This document shows positions 54,697-64,000 of a DNA stretch of 64,000 bases, piece by piece. The notes beneath the pieces were generated by a model. It did no database searches. It was given only the letters and a program-made list of their open reading frames with translations, and was not told where the DNA came from. Position numbers and translations under genes: made by a program. Each line of letters begins with the position of its first letter. Positions within the stretch are counted from its first letter, which is position 1. The stretch comes from Bradyrhizobium sp. dw_78 (lineage in GTDB: Bacteria > Pseudomonadota > Alphaproteobacteria > Rhizobiales > Xanthobacteraceae): NCBI RefSeq assembly GCF_018449525.1, contig NZ_JAAVUS010000005.1:338001-402000 (forward strand), read 5' to 3'.

Positions 54697-54850
54697 TGTT
54701 CTCAGGGCGGGGTGAAACTCCCCACCGGCGGTAAGGGTGACGTCGCCCAAGCCCGCGAGCGCCTTCTTCCTTAGGTTTCCTTGAGGTGAAGGGTCAGCAG
54801 ATTCGGTGCGAAGCCGAGGCCGACGGTTAAAGTCCGGATGAAAGAGAACG
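54697..54850 (+). promoter_or_regulatory. FMN riboswitch (RFN element)
   Basis: The conserved RFN blocks are present in order: TCTCAGGGCGGGGTGAAACT, CCCCACCGGCGGTAA, GTCAGCAGATTCGGTGCGAA, GCCGAGGCCGACGGTTAAAG, TCCGGATGAAAGAGAACG. The P1 helix pairs TGTTCTC with GAGAACG. It lies 75 bp upstream of ribH, so FMN should repress lumazine synthase synthesis; sequestration of the ribosome-binding site is more likely than termination because no T run follows. Confidence 0.96.
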
Positions 54851-54925
54851 GTTGCGGTAGCCCGCGCAGGTCGCGCGGCGTTGTCGTTCCGTGTGCCCTG
54901 GTTCTGGTCCTGAAAGAGGAAAGCC

Positions 54926-55519
54926 ATGAATCAGACGCTGCAAGAACCCGAAGCTGCCGAACTAAAAACCCCCGATCTGGAAGTCTCCGACCTAAAAGAC
55001 CCTCCCGAAACGCCCGACCGTCCGCCGACACCGCCGCATCCGCGATTTCTCAAGCCGCAGCGGGTCGCGTTCGTGCAGGCCTGCTGGCATCGCGAGGTGG
55101 TCGATGAATGCCGCGTCGCATTCCTCGACGAGATCGAGACGCGCGGCATCGCGCGCGCGCAGGTCGATCTGTTCGAGGTGCCGGGTTCGTTTGAGATCCC
55201 GCTGCATGCGCAGCTGCTCGCCAAGACACGGCGCTATACCGCGATCGTGGCTGCGGGCCTGGTGGTCGATGGCGGCATCTACCGCCACGAATTCGTCGCC
55301 GACACCGTGATCAAGGCGCTGATGGATGTGCAGTTGCGAACGGAAGTCCCGGTGTTCTCGGGCGTGCTGACGCCGCAGCAATTCCACGAGAGCGCGGTGC
55401 ATGTCGAATTCTTCCGTAAACACTTCGTCATCAAGGGAATCGAAGTCGCGGAAGCCTGCGCCCAGACGCTGCATAGTCTCGAACGGTTGCGCAGCCAGGT
55501 CGCCGCGGGGATCGTCTAA
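54926..55519 (+). CDS. ribH: 6,7-dimethyl-8-ribityllumazine synthase, RibH2 type
   Basis: RibH condenses the two precursors of riboflavin. The protein is 197 residues, with a Pro/Glu-rich N-terminal extension of about 45 residues before the core FLKPQRVAFVQACWHREVVD. VPGSFEIPLHAQLLAKT, GLVVDGGIYRHEFVAD and VLTPQQFHESAVH match the Brucella RibH2 (decameric, type II) pattern I recall rather than icosahedral RibH1. Ribosome-binding site GAGGAAAG. It is under the FMN riboswitch just upstream, and coxC follows after 120 bp. Confidence 0.94.
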   Translation: MNQTLQEPEAAELKTPDLEVSDLKDPPETPDRPPTPPHPRFLKPQRVAFVQACWHREVVDECRVAFLDEIETRGIARAQVDLFEVPGSFEIPLHAQLLAKTRRYTAIVAAGLVVDGGIYRHEFVADTVIKALMDVQLRTEVPVFSGVLTPQQFHESAVHVEFFRKHFVIKGIEVAEACAQTLHSLERLRSQVAAGIV

Positions 55520-55639
55520 CTAATTGGGGACTCCGATTTAATAGAGAACTCCTATCGGCCGATTGTCATTTCCATCGCCGCGCCTATAAACTCGGGCCGG
55601 GAGGAGGCACGTCCGTGATGACGGGCGGCCGAGACGATC

Positions 55640-56857
55640 ATGTTCGAAGGACACGATCCCTATCTCGTCGCGCTCTCGGTGGCGATCGCGATTCTGGGAG
55701 GTTACACCGGTTTCGGCCTCGCGGCGCGCATCCGCGGGACGCCGGACGCCAGTCATCGTCTGCTGCTCGCGGGAGCCGCGGGTTTCCTCGCGGTCGGTAT
55801 CTGGACCATGCATTTCGTCGGCATGCTGGCGGCGCCGCTGCCGGCCGGCACGGTCTATCTGGTGCTGCCGACCATTGTCTCGTTCCTGATCTGCGCGCTG
55901 GTGGTCGGAATTTCCCTGTTTTTCGTCAGCATCGGCGAGCCGTCGCTGTTGCGCGTCGTGTGCTCGGCGGTGCTGCTCGGGCTCGGCATCGCCAGCATGC
56001 ATTATGTCGGCATGCACGGCCTGTCCGGTCCTTTCGCGATGGAGCACGACGTCTCGATGGTCGCGCTGTCGGTCGTGATCGCGATCGCGGCGGCCTATGG
56101 CGGGTTGCGCGCGTTCCTGGCCCGCCGGGGCGGCGTGCAACTGATCCTCAGTGCGATCGCGTTCGGCATCGCGGTTTCGGGCATGCACTACACCGCCATG
56201 ATGGGCATGCATCTGGTGCCGCCGGCCGGCGAATCGCATCATCACATCGACGGGCTTAGTGCATCGCCGCAAATTCTGTCGCTGGTGGTGGCGCTGTTGT
56301 GCTTCGTCATCGCCGCGGGCTTTCTATTGTCGCTGGTGCCGGACCCGCGCCGAAAGGCGGCGGCCAAATCCGCCGCTGTGGCGGCTTCGGTGGCGGAGGC
56401 GGACGCTCTCCAGGCCGACATTCCCGCCACCGAGGCGGCCGTAGCCTCGGCCGGTATGCGGTTGAGGCCGACGCCGCTTGGCGGTCTCGGCCAGCCGCCC
56501 CGTGCCGCGCCGGCGCCGCGGCTTCCGGTCGAAAGCGCCGACGGCACGCATTTCATCGATACCGCCGATGTGCGCAGCGTCCGCGCCGACGCTCACTATA
56601 CCAAGGTGCATGACGGCACCCGCGAGCGCATGTGCCCGTGGTCGATCTCGGAGGCCGAAGCCCAGCTCGATCCCAGCCTGTTCCTTCGCGTCCATCGCAG
56701 CCATATCGTGGCGATCCCGCATGTCACGCTGGTGCGCAAGGAAGGCGACGGCGCGGTGATCGAGCTCGATGGTCCGTCACCGCATCGGGTACCGGTCAGC
56801 CGCGCCAAGATCGCCGAGGTCAAGGCCCGGCTCGGCCTGGTCCGGCGCCACGCCTAA
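55640..56857 (+). CDS. coxC: CoxC: MHYT-LytTR membrane transcription regulator
   Basis: This 405-residue protein has an N-terminal MHYT domain with seven membrane segments; three signatures are seen: MHF (57-59), MHY (120-122) and MHYT (182-185), thought to hold metal and sense a gas (O2, NO or CO). A Pro/Ala linker (about 235-295) leads to a LytTR DNA-binding domain (about 300-395: IDTADVRSVRADAHYTKVHD, FLRVHRSHIVAIPHV). The architecture and place before coxM match CoxC of Oligotropha. The start has only a weak ribosome-binding site; a strong GGGAGGAGG at 55598-55606 serves an out-of-frame GTG/ATG. Confidence 0.9.
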   Translation: MFEGHDPYLVALSVAIAILGGYTGFGLAARIRGTPDASHRLLLAGAAGFLAVGIWTMHFVGMLAAPLPAGTVYLVLPTIVSFLICALVVGISLFFVSIGEPSLLRVVCSAVLLGLGIASMHYVGMHGLSGPFAMEHDVSMVALSVVIAIAAAYGGLRAFLARRGGVQLILSAIAFGIAVSGMHYTAMMGMHLVPPAGESHHHIDGLSASPQILSLVVALLCFVIAAGFLLSLVPDPRRKAAAKSAAVAASVAEADALQADIPATEAAVASAGMRLRPTPLGGLGQPPRAAPAPRLPVESADGTHFIDTADVRSVRADAHYTKVHDGTRERMCPWSISEAEAQLDPSLFLRVHRSHIVAIPHVTLVRKEGDGAVIELDGPSPHRVPVSRAKIAEVKARLGLVRRHA

Positions 56858-57209
56858 GGGCGGGATAAAGGCTCACATCATTGTTGTCATCGCCGCCGCT
56901 TTGAGGAGGCCTCTCAGCGGCTGTCTCGAAGGGCGAAGCTTGTGTTCGACTTCGCTGCATTGCACTCTCCCGACGACGATCTTGAGATGGGCGTACGGAT
57001 TGAACCCGCGATCATGCCAAGCCTGCTTCTCAAATCGTTAGGTCGCCAAGGCTGACGCATTTCGTGTGTGGCCAAGCGCAGTTCGTGCGAATTTCGCCGC
57101 CTTGTGACGCCGTCGGCGCCGCGATCTTGCGCGCAAACGTTTCCGGAGAGAGCGTTTCTGTCAACGTCTTGTGCTTCCCGAGGGCACCAAATGACGGATG
57201 GAGGAAACG
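56858..57209. other. coxM promoter region
   Basis: This 352-bp gap inside the cox cluster has no supported gene. A fragment of the family D repeat lies at about 56893-56945 (TTTGAGGAGGCC, then GTCTCGAAGG). A direct repeat with 21-bp period is at 57059-57089. Its presence suggests a separate coxM promoter, as in other cox clusters; no clear -35/-10 is identified. Confidence 0.6.
57059..57089 (+). promoter_or_regulatory. candidate LytTR-type operator (21-bp-period direct repeat)
   Basis: ATTTCGTGTG (57059-57068) and AGTTCGTGCG (57080-57089) match at 8 of 10 positions and are spaced two helical turns apart, the arrangement typical of LytTR-domain binding sites; both contain TTCGTG, which fits a TTnnnG core. 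It is 120-150 bp upstream of coxM. The likely binding protein is CoxC (LytTR). This is an inference from position and spacing. Confidence 0.45.
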
Positions 57210-58076
57210 ATGATTCCGGGCCCCTTTAACTATCACCGGCCGGCGACCGTGGCCGATGCGGTCAAGCTGCTGGCCAGTCTCGGCGACGATGCCCGTCCTT
57301 TGGCCGGCGGCCACAGCCTGGTGCCGATGATGAAGCTCCGGCTGGCGACGCCCGAGCATCTGGTCGATCTGCACGGCGTCGAAGGGCTGAAAGGCATTCG
57401 CCGCGACGGAAACCGGATCGTCATCGGTGCGATGACCACCCAGCATGAATTGCTGGCGTCGGACGAGATCGCCAGATCTGCTCCCATCCTGCACGAAGCC
57501 GCGCTCCTGATCGCCGATCCGCAAGTACGCTACCGCGGCACTATCGGCGGCAATGTCGCCAATGGCGATCCCGGCAACGACATGCCGGCGCTGATGATGA
57601 CGCTCGGCGCGAGCTACCGGCTCGAAGGATCGTCCGGCGCGCGCGACGTCGCTGCCTCCGAATTCTACCAGGGCGCCTATTTCACCGCGCTCGAGCCCGG
57701 CGAACTGCTGACCTCGATTTCGATTCCGGCCCCTGCCGCCGGTCACGGCTACGCCTATGAAAAGCTGAAGCGCAAGGTCGGCGACTACGCCACCGCGGCG
57801 GCGGCCGTGGTGCTGACGATGGCGAGCGGCAAGGTCGCGACCTGCACGATCGGCCTCACCAATCTGGCCGAAACGCCACTATCGGCCGAAGACGCCGCCA
57901 GGGCCGTGATCGGCACCGGCCTCGATGCGGCGACGCTGAAAAAAGCGGCCGCGGCGGCGGAAGCGATCATGTCGCCGGCTGCGGACGCCCGCGGCCCGGT
58001 CGAATACCGCAAGCATGTCGGCGGCATCATGGTGACGCGGGCGCTCACGCGCGCATTTGCACGGGCCTCGTCCTGA
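57210..58076 (+). CDS. coxM: carbon monoxide dehydrogenase medium subunit (FAD) CoxM
   Basis: CoxM is the flavoprotein subunit of Mo/Cu-CO dehydrogenase; it passes electrons from the [2Fe-2S] clusters to quinone. ATG 57210 with GGAGG at 57200-57204 gives 288 residues, the length I recall for Oligotropha CoxM. FAD motifs AGGHS (32-36) and TIGGN (111-115) are at the same positions. The C-terminus ends ARASS and the TGA stop (58074-58076) lies within the CCTGAGG end of a family D repeat, so the last residues may be repeat-derived. Confidence 0.96.
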   Translation: MIPGPFNYHRPATVADAVKLLASLGDDARPLAGGHSLVPMMKLRLATPEHLVDLHGVEGLKGIRRDGNRIVIGAMTTQHELLASDEIARSAPILHEAALLIADPQVRYRGTIGGNVANGDPGNDMPALMMTLGASYRLEGSSGARDVAASEFYQGAYFTALEPGELLTSISIPAPAAGHGYAYEKLKRKVGDYATAAAAVVLTMASGKVATCTIGLTNLAETPLSAEDAARAVIGTGLDAATLKKAAAAAEAIMSPAADARGPVEYRKHVGGIMVTRALTRAFARASS

Positions 58077-58166
58077 GGAGCGCGCTTTTGTGCGCGTCTC
58101 GAAGGATGGCGACACGTGCGGCGTTCATGGTTCGAGACGGCGCAAGCGCGCCGCCTCACCATGAGG
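58066..58166. repeat. family D repeat between coxM and coxS
   Basis: Ends CCTCGTCCTGAGGAGCGCGC and GCGCCGCCTCACCATGAGG with inner GTCTCGAAGG/TTCGAGACGG blocks, related to 52567-52672. It includes the coxM stop codon and separates coxM from coxS by 129 bp, where other cox operons are tight. Confidence 0.82.
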
Positions 58167-58205
58167 GCGGTGACTGGAATCGATCGTTCAGGGAGGAATG
58201 GAGAT

Positions 58206-58702
58206 ATGGCTAAAACCCACGTAACCATGAAAGTGAACGGCGCCGAGGTCGAGGGCCTCGTCGAGCCGCGCACGCTTCTGGTGCATTTCATCCGCGAGAA
58301 TTTGCAGATGACCGGCACCCATATCGGCTGCGAGACCACGCATTGCGGCGCCTGCACCGTCGATCTCGACGGCATGTCGGTGAAAAGCTGCACCGTCTTC
58401 GCTGTGCAGGCCGACGGTTCGGAGATCACGACCATCGAAGGCGTGGCCAATGCCGACGGCTCGCTCTCCGCGCTGCAGGAAGGTTTTCGCATGATGCACG
58501 GTCTGCAATGCGGCTTCTGCACGCCGGGCATGATTGTGCGCGCGCAGCGGCTGTTGATGGAAAATCCGTCGTCGACCGAAGCCGAAATCCGCATGGGGAT
58601 CTCGGGCAATCTCTGCCGCTGCACCGGTTACCAGAACATCGTCAGGGCGATTCAATATGCCGCCGCCAAGATCAACGGCGTCGAATTCCAGGAGGCTGCG
58701 GA

Positions 58703-58706
<4 letters not shown>
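58206..58706 (+). CDS. coxS: carbon monoxide dehydrogenase small subunit (iron-sulfur) CoxS
   Basis: CoxS is a 166-residue protein carrying two [2Fe-2S] clusters that link the Mo/Cu site to FAD. The ferredoxin-type cysteines are 42, 47, 50 and 62 ([13 protein letters not shown]) and the all-helical cluster cysteines 102, 105, 137 and 139 ([15 protein letters not shown]), the positions known for the family. The start [12 protein letters not shown] is the family norm. Its TGA overlaps the coxL ATG (ATGA). Confidence 0.96.
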
Positions 58707-61123
<2,417 letters not shown>

Positions 61124-61140
61124 TGTCATTGTCCGCAGCC

Positions 61141-61222
61141 GTCATTCCGGGATGGTGCGCTAGCACCAGACCCGGAATCTCGAGATTCCAGGTTCGTCGC
61201 TGCCGCGACGCCCCGGAATGAC
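61141..61222. repeat. REP-like palindromic repeat, family B, between coxL and coxD
   Basis: GTCATTCCGGGATGGTGCGC at the left, GGAATCTCGAGATTCC in the middle and GCCCCGGAATGAC at the right. It lies inside the cox operon and will form a stable hairpin in the transcript. Confidence 0.9.
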
Positions 61223-61239
61223 TGAAGGTTTGATGGAAG

Positions 61240-62112
61240 ATGAAAGACCGTAACGAGATCGCGCAAGCCCTGGCGGCTTCCGGCTATATCGCCGATACCG
61301 AACTTGCGACCGCGATCTCGATGATGCAGTTGCTGAAGCGTCCGCTGCTGCTCGAAGGCGAAGCCGGCGTCGGCAAGACCGAGGTGGCGAAGGCGCTTGC
61401 CGCGGTGCATGCGACCGAACTGATCCGGCTGCAATGCTATGAGGGGCTCGACCAGTCGGCCGCGCTTTACGAGTGGAACTACCAGCGGCAATTGCTCTCG
61501 ATCCAGGCCCATCGCGGCGACGATGCTGACGCGGTTGAGGACCGCATCTTCTCGGAAAAATATCTGCTGGAGCGGCCGTTGCTGGCCGCGATCCGCCGGG
61601 ACAGGCCGCCGGTGCTTTTGATCGACGAGGTCGACCGCGCCGATGACGAGTTCGAGGCGTTCCTGCTGGAGCTTCTGTCCGATTTCCAGGTGTCGATCCC
61701 GGAACTCGGCACGATTTCGGCGATCACGATCCCGCATGTGGTGCTGACCTCGAACGGCACCCGCGAGCTTTCCGACGCGCTGCGCCGCCGCTGCCTCTAT
61801 CACTATGTCGATTATCCCGACGCCGACCGCGAGGCGCGCATCATCATGGCGCGGATCGAGGGCGCCGGCGCGTCGCTGTCGCTGCAGATCGCGCGCATGG
61901 TCGAAGGCATCCGGAAAGAAGAACTGCGCAAGGTGCCGGGTGTCGCCGAGACGCTGGACTGGGCCGCAGCCTTGGTCGGCATCGACGTGCGCGACCTGCA
62001 CGACGCGCCGGAGACGGTGCATGAAACCATGATGTGCCTGCTCAAGACCCACGAGGACAAATCGCGCGTCACACGCGAGGTGACGGACCGGCTATTGGGG
62101 AAAGTCGCATGA
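61240..62112 (+). CDS. coxD: MoxR-type AAA+ ATPase CoxD
   Basis: CoxD is a maturation ATPase reported to be needed to insert the sulfur and copper of the CO dehydrogenase site. The 290-residue protein has Walker A GEAGVGKT (40-47), Walker B LLIDEVDRAD, sensor TSNGTRELSDALRRRC with the arginine finger, and RIFSEKYLLERPLL. ATG 61240 has GATGGAAG upstream. Its TGA overlaps the coxE ATG. Confidence 0.95.
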   Translation: MKDRNEIAQALAASGYIADTELATAISMMQLLKRPLLLEGEAGVGKTEVAKALAAVHATELIRLQCYEGLDQSAALYEWNYQRQLLSIQAHRGDDADAVEDRIFSEKYLLERPLLAAIRRDRPPVLLIDEVDRADDEFEAFLLELLSDFQVSIPELGTISAITIPHVVLTSNGTRELSDALRRRCLYHYVDYPDADREARIIMARIEGAGASLSLQIARMVEGIRKEELRKVPGVAETLDWAAALVGIDVRDLHDAPETVHETMMCLLKTHEDKSRVTREVTDRLLGKVA

Positions 62113-63320
62113 GCTGCTGTGGCCCCGGCGCGAATTATAGCGAGATCGACGAGGTGTCGCGCTTCGTCTCCGCCAGGCTCGCCGCCTTTCTCGAGACCCT
62201 GCGCGACAGCGGTTTTCCGGTCGGCCTCGCCGAGGGCCGCGACGCGGCATCGTTGATGGGGGCGGGCTATGCGGCAAGGCCGGGCCTGCTGCGCTCGGCA
62301 TTCAAGCATCTGTTCTCGTCGCGCAGATCCGACTGGGAAAAATTCGACGGGCTGTTCGATGCGTTCTGGCTCGGCAAGCGGGTGCGGTCGCGGTCGATCG
62401 CCACCGGCTCGGCCAAGGCGGCCAATAATCCGTCGCTGAAGAGCCTGCCCAGCAACAGCACCGCGCCGCGCCGCGGCGATGAATCGGCGCTGGACCAGAT
62501 TCCGTCGGCCGATGAGGCGCCCGGCGAACGCGACGGCGAAGGCCGCATGGAAGGCGCTTCGCGCGCGGACAATCTCGCCGAGGTCGATTTTCGCAACATG
62601 GCGGATCCAGCCCAGATCGAGCAGGCGCATCTGGCGGCGGCGCGGCTGGCCAGGATCATGCGCACGCGGCTGACCCGCCGCGACCTGGCGCGCCGCCGCG
62701 GCTACCGGCTCGATCTGCGGCGCACCATTCACGGCAATATCAGCCATGGCGGCGTGCCGATCCGTCTCGTCAGGCGCCGGCGCAAGGAGACGCCGCTGCG
62801 TCTGGTCGTGCTGCTCGACGCTTCCGGCTCGATGAGCATGTATACCGGCGTGTTCCTGCGCTTCATCCACGGCGTGCTCGATCAATTCCGGCAGGCCGAG
62901 GCGTTCCTGTTCCACACCCGGCTGGCCTATGTGTCCGACGCGATGAAGGAAAAGGATGCGGCGCGCGCGCTCGACCGGCTGTCGATCATGGCGCAGGGCG
63001 CCGGCGGCGGCACCAAGATCGGCGAAAGCCTGCAGACCTTCAACCGCTGGCATGCCGCGCGCGTGATTCATTCGCGCACCTGCGTGATGATCGTCTCCGA
63101 CGGTTACGAGACCGGCGACGCCGCGCTGTTGGGGCGCGAAATGGCGGCGCTGGCGCGGCGCTGCCGCCGCATCGTCTGGCTCAATCCGATGATGGCGTGG
63201 CAGGGCTATGCACCGGAGGCCGCGGGCATCAAGGCGGCGTTGCCGCATGTCGATCTCTACGCGCCGGCCAATACGCTGAACAGCCTGACCGCGCTCGAAC
63301 CTTATCTCATGAAGTTATAG
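62109..63320 (+). CDS. coxE: VWA-domain protein CoxE
   Basis: CoxE is the von Willebrand A partner of CoxD in cofactor assembly. The 403-residue protein has a C-terminal VWA domain with the MIDAS motif DASGSMS (near residue 237), GAGGGTKIGESLQTF and SDGYETGD. The N-terminus begins MSCCGPGANYSE; the middle (about 100-165) is charged and low-complexity (RGDESALDQIPSADEAPGER). The start overlaps the coxD stop (ATGA), so the MoxR/VWA pair is translationally coupled. Confidence 0.95.
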   Translation: MSCCGPGANYSEIDEVSRFVSARLAAFLETLRDSGFPVGLAEGRDAASLMGAGYAARPGLLRSAFKHLFSSRRSDWEKFDGLFDAFWLGKRVRSRSIATGSAKAANNPSLKSLPSNSTAPRRGDESALDQIPSADEAPGERDGEGRMEGASRADNLAEVDFRNMADPAQIEQAHLAAARLARIMRTRLTRRDLARRRGYRLDLRRTIHGNISHGGVPIRLVRRRRKETPLRLVVLLDASGSMSMYTGVFLRFIHGVLDQFRQAEAFLFHTRLAYVSDAMKEKDAARALDRLSIMAQGAGGGTKIGESLQTFNRWHAARVIHSRTCVMIVSDGYETGDAALLGREMAALARRCRRIVWLNPMMAWQGYAPEAAGIKAALPHVDLYAPANTLNSLTALEPYLMKL

Positions 63321-63368
63321 AGGCCGTGATGGCTTTGGTAGAATCGATCGCCCGCCGCCGTCTCTTAT

Positions 63369-63391
63369 CCCCTCCCCCGCAAGGGGGGAGG
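63369..63391. repeat. family E-type hairpin between coxE and coxF
   Basis: CCCCTCCCCC and GGGGGGAGG arms with a GCAA loop in the 121-bp coxE-coxF gap. No T run follows, so it is more likely a processing or stability hairpin than a terminator. Confidence 0.65.
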
Positions 63392-63441
63392 AAGTTCGCG
63401 CGTCCCGTGTGGCCGCAGTTCGATCTGACAGGAGCACCCCG

Positions 63442-64000
63442 ATGACCGCTCATGTCGAAGTATTGGATCTCATCGCGCAAATGAAAGCAGCGGAGCAGGC
63501 GTTCGCGCTCGCCACCGTGGTGCGCACGGTGTCGGTGACCGCGGCCAAAGCCGGCGCCAAGGCGATCATCCGGCCCGACGGCAGGATCGTGGCCGGTTGG
63601 ATCGGCGGCGGTTGCGCCCGTGGCGCGGTCCTGAAGGCGGCGCGCGAGGCGCTTGCGGACGGCGAGCCGCGCATGGTCTCGGTGCAGCCGGAAGACATGC
63701 TGGCCGAACTCGGCGTCAAGCCGGGCGACAACCGCGACGGCATCCGCTTCGCCAGCAACATGTGTCCGAGCAAGGGCACCATGGACATCTTCGTCGAGCC
63801 AGTGCTGCCGCATCCGGCGCTGGTCATCTTCGGCGCCAGCCCGGTGGCGATGGCGCTGGCGTCGCAGGCGCGGCAATTCGATTATCACGTCACGCTGGCT
63901 GCGCCTGCTTCCGATCTTTCGGTCGCGCCCGACGCGGATGTGCTGGTCGACGGCTTTGCGGCCGGCGAACTCCATCAGGCCAAGCGTTTCGTCGTGGTCT
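63442..64000 (+). CDS. coxF: XdhC-family maturation factor CoxF, 5' part
   Basis: CoxF belongs to the XdhC/CoxI family, which delivers the molybdenum cofactor or its sulfur to xanthine dehydrogenase-type enzymes. The first about 186 residues are visible: MTAHVEVLDLIAQMKAAEQA, LATVVRTVSVTAAKAGAKAI, the signature GRIVAGWIGGGCARGAVLKA, then FVEPVLPHPALVIFGASPVA, the start of the NAD-type C-domain. AGGAGC precedes the ATG at 63442. The gene continues past the right edge, and coxG and others would be expected next. Confidence 0.92.
   Translation, partial: MTAHVEVLDLIAQMKAAEQAFALATVVRTVSVTAAKAGAKAIIRPDGRIVAGWIGGGCARGAVLKAAREALADGEPRMVSVQPEDMLAELGVKPGDNRDGIRFASNMCPSKGTMDIFVEPVLPHPALVIFGASPVAMALASQARQFDYHVTLAAPASDLSVAPDADVLVDGFAAGELHQAKRFVVV

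Noticed and set aside
54269..54927. Two short minus-strand open frames before ribH
   Set aside because: One runs through the FMN riboswitch, whose conserved RNA blocks explain the sequence; neither has codon bias or a ribosome-binding site.

Overview
The window is chromosomal DNA of an alphaproteobacterium, most likely a Bradyrhizobium/Rhodopseudomonas/Afipia-type member of the Nitrobacteraceae (Bradyrhizobiaceae). The evidence is the high GC content, typical lineage-restricted genes (DUF6101, DUF4170, DUF2093, DUF374), several dispersed palindromic repeat families of the kind common in that group, and enzymes that closely resemble remembered Rhodopseudomonas palustris (fluoroacetate dehalogenase) and Oligotropha/Afipia carboxidovorans (CO dehydrogenase) proteins. 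I see no rRNA, tRNA, insertion sequence, prophage or CRISPR array. Function names come from motifs and family recall; no database search was run.

Layout. 1-3100: rsmE (cut by the left edge), an exported protein, ubiA and a DUF6101 gene. 3389-9290: a tightly overlapping operon pmbA / inositol-phosphatase-like / DUF4170 / DUF374 acyltransferase / waaA / lpxK (Kdo-lipid A synthesis), then DUF2093. 9625-17200: a hydrolase lacking its nucleophile, xseA, a three-gene operon (hydrolase, membrane protein, winged-helix regulator) behind a promoter with a palindrome in its spacer, purD, a fluoroacetate-dehalogenase-type enzyme, and tadA. 17321-31120: a pseudouridine synthase with a huge disordered N-terminus, rsmD, mutL, arfB, a pair of M16 peptidases, lspA, ileS and ribF. 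31446-38470: a CheY, a HAD hydrolase, a degenerate EAL protein, an omega-aminotransferase and the coupled operon pgsA-moaD-moaE-prmB. 38592-46000: uvrC, an outer-membrane barrel protein behind a perfect CtrA box, a cold-shock gene, rlmJ, RNase T2 and three small exported proteins. 45905-50040: a MarR / response regulator / histidine kinase operon divergent from ilvE. 50163-54250: hisS (unusual leader and an atypical internal segment), a tautomerase, an FlK-like thioesterase, proC and a YbjN-domain gene.

The right end holds the most striking system. An FMN riboswitch precedes ribH (type II lumazine synthase), followed by coxC-coxM-coxS-coxL-coxD-coxE-coxF, an aerobic Mo/Cu carbon monoxide dehydrogenase cluster cut by the window edge in coxF. 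CoxL carries the form I loop AYRCSFR, with Cys385, Gln237 and Glu760 at the positions of the characterised enzyme; CoxM and CoxS carry the expected FAD and [2Fe-2S] motifs; CoxD, CoxE and CoxF are maturation factors; CoxC is an MHYT-LytTR membrane regulator. The upstream region of coxM has a 21-bp-period direct repeat that could be a LytTR-type operator. moaD and moaE elsewhere in the window supply molybdopterin. This is a known type of system; its local regulation and the repeat elements inside it are the new angle.

A second theme is the repeats. At least five genes (ubiA, lpxK, xseA, rlmJ, coxM) have stop codons that are part of the terminal motif of a dispersed repeat, in the same register within each family, as if repeat insertion had repeatedly redefined gene ends.
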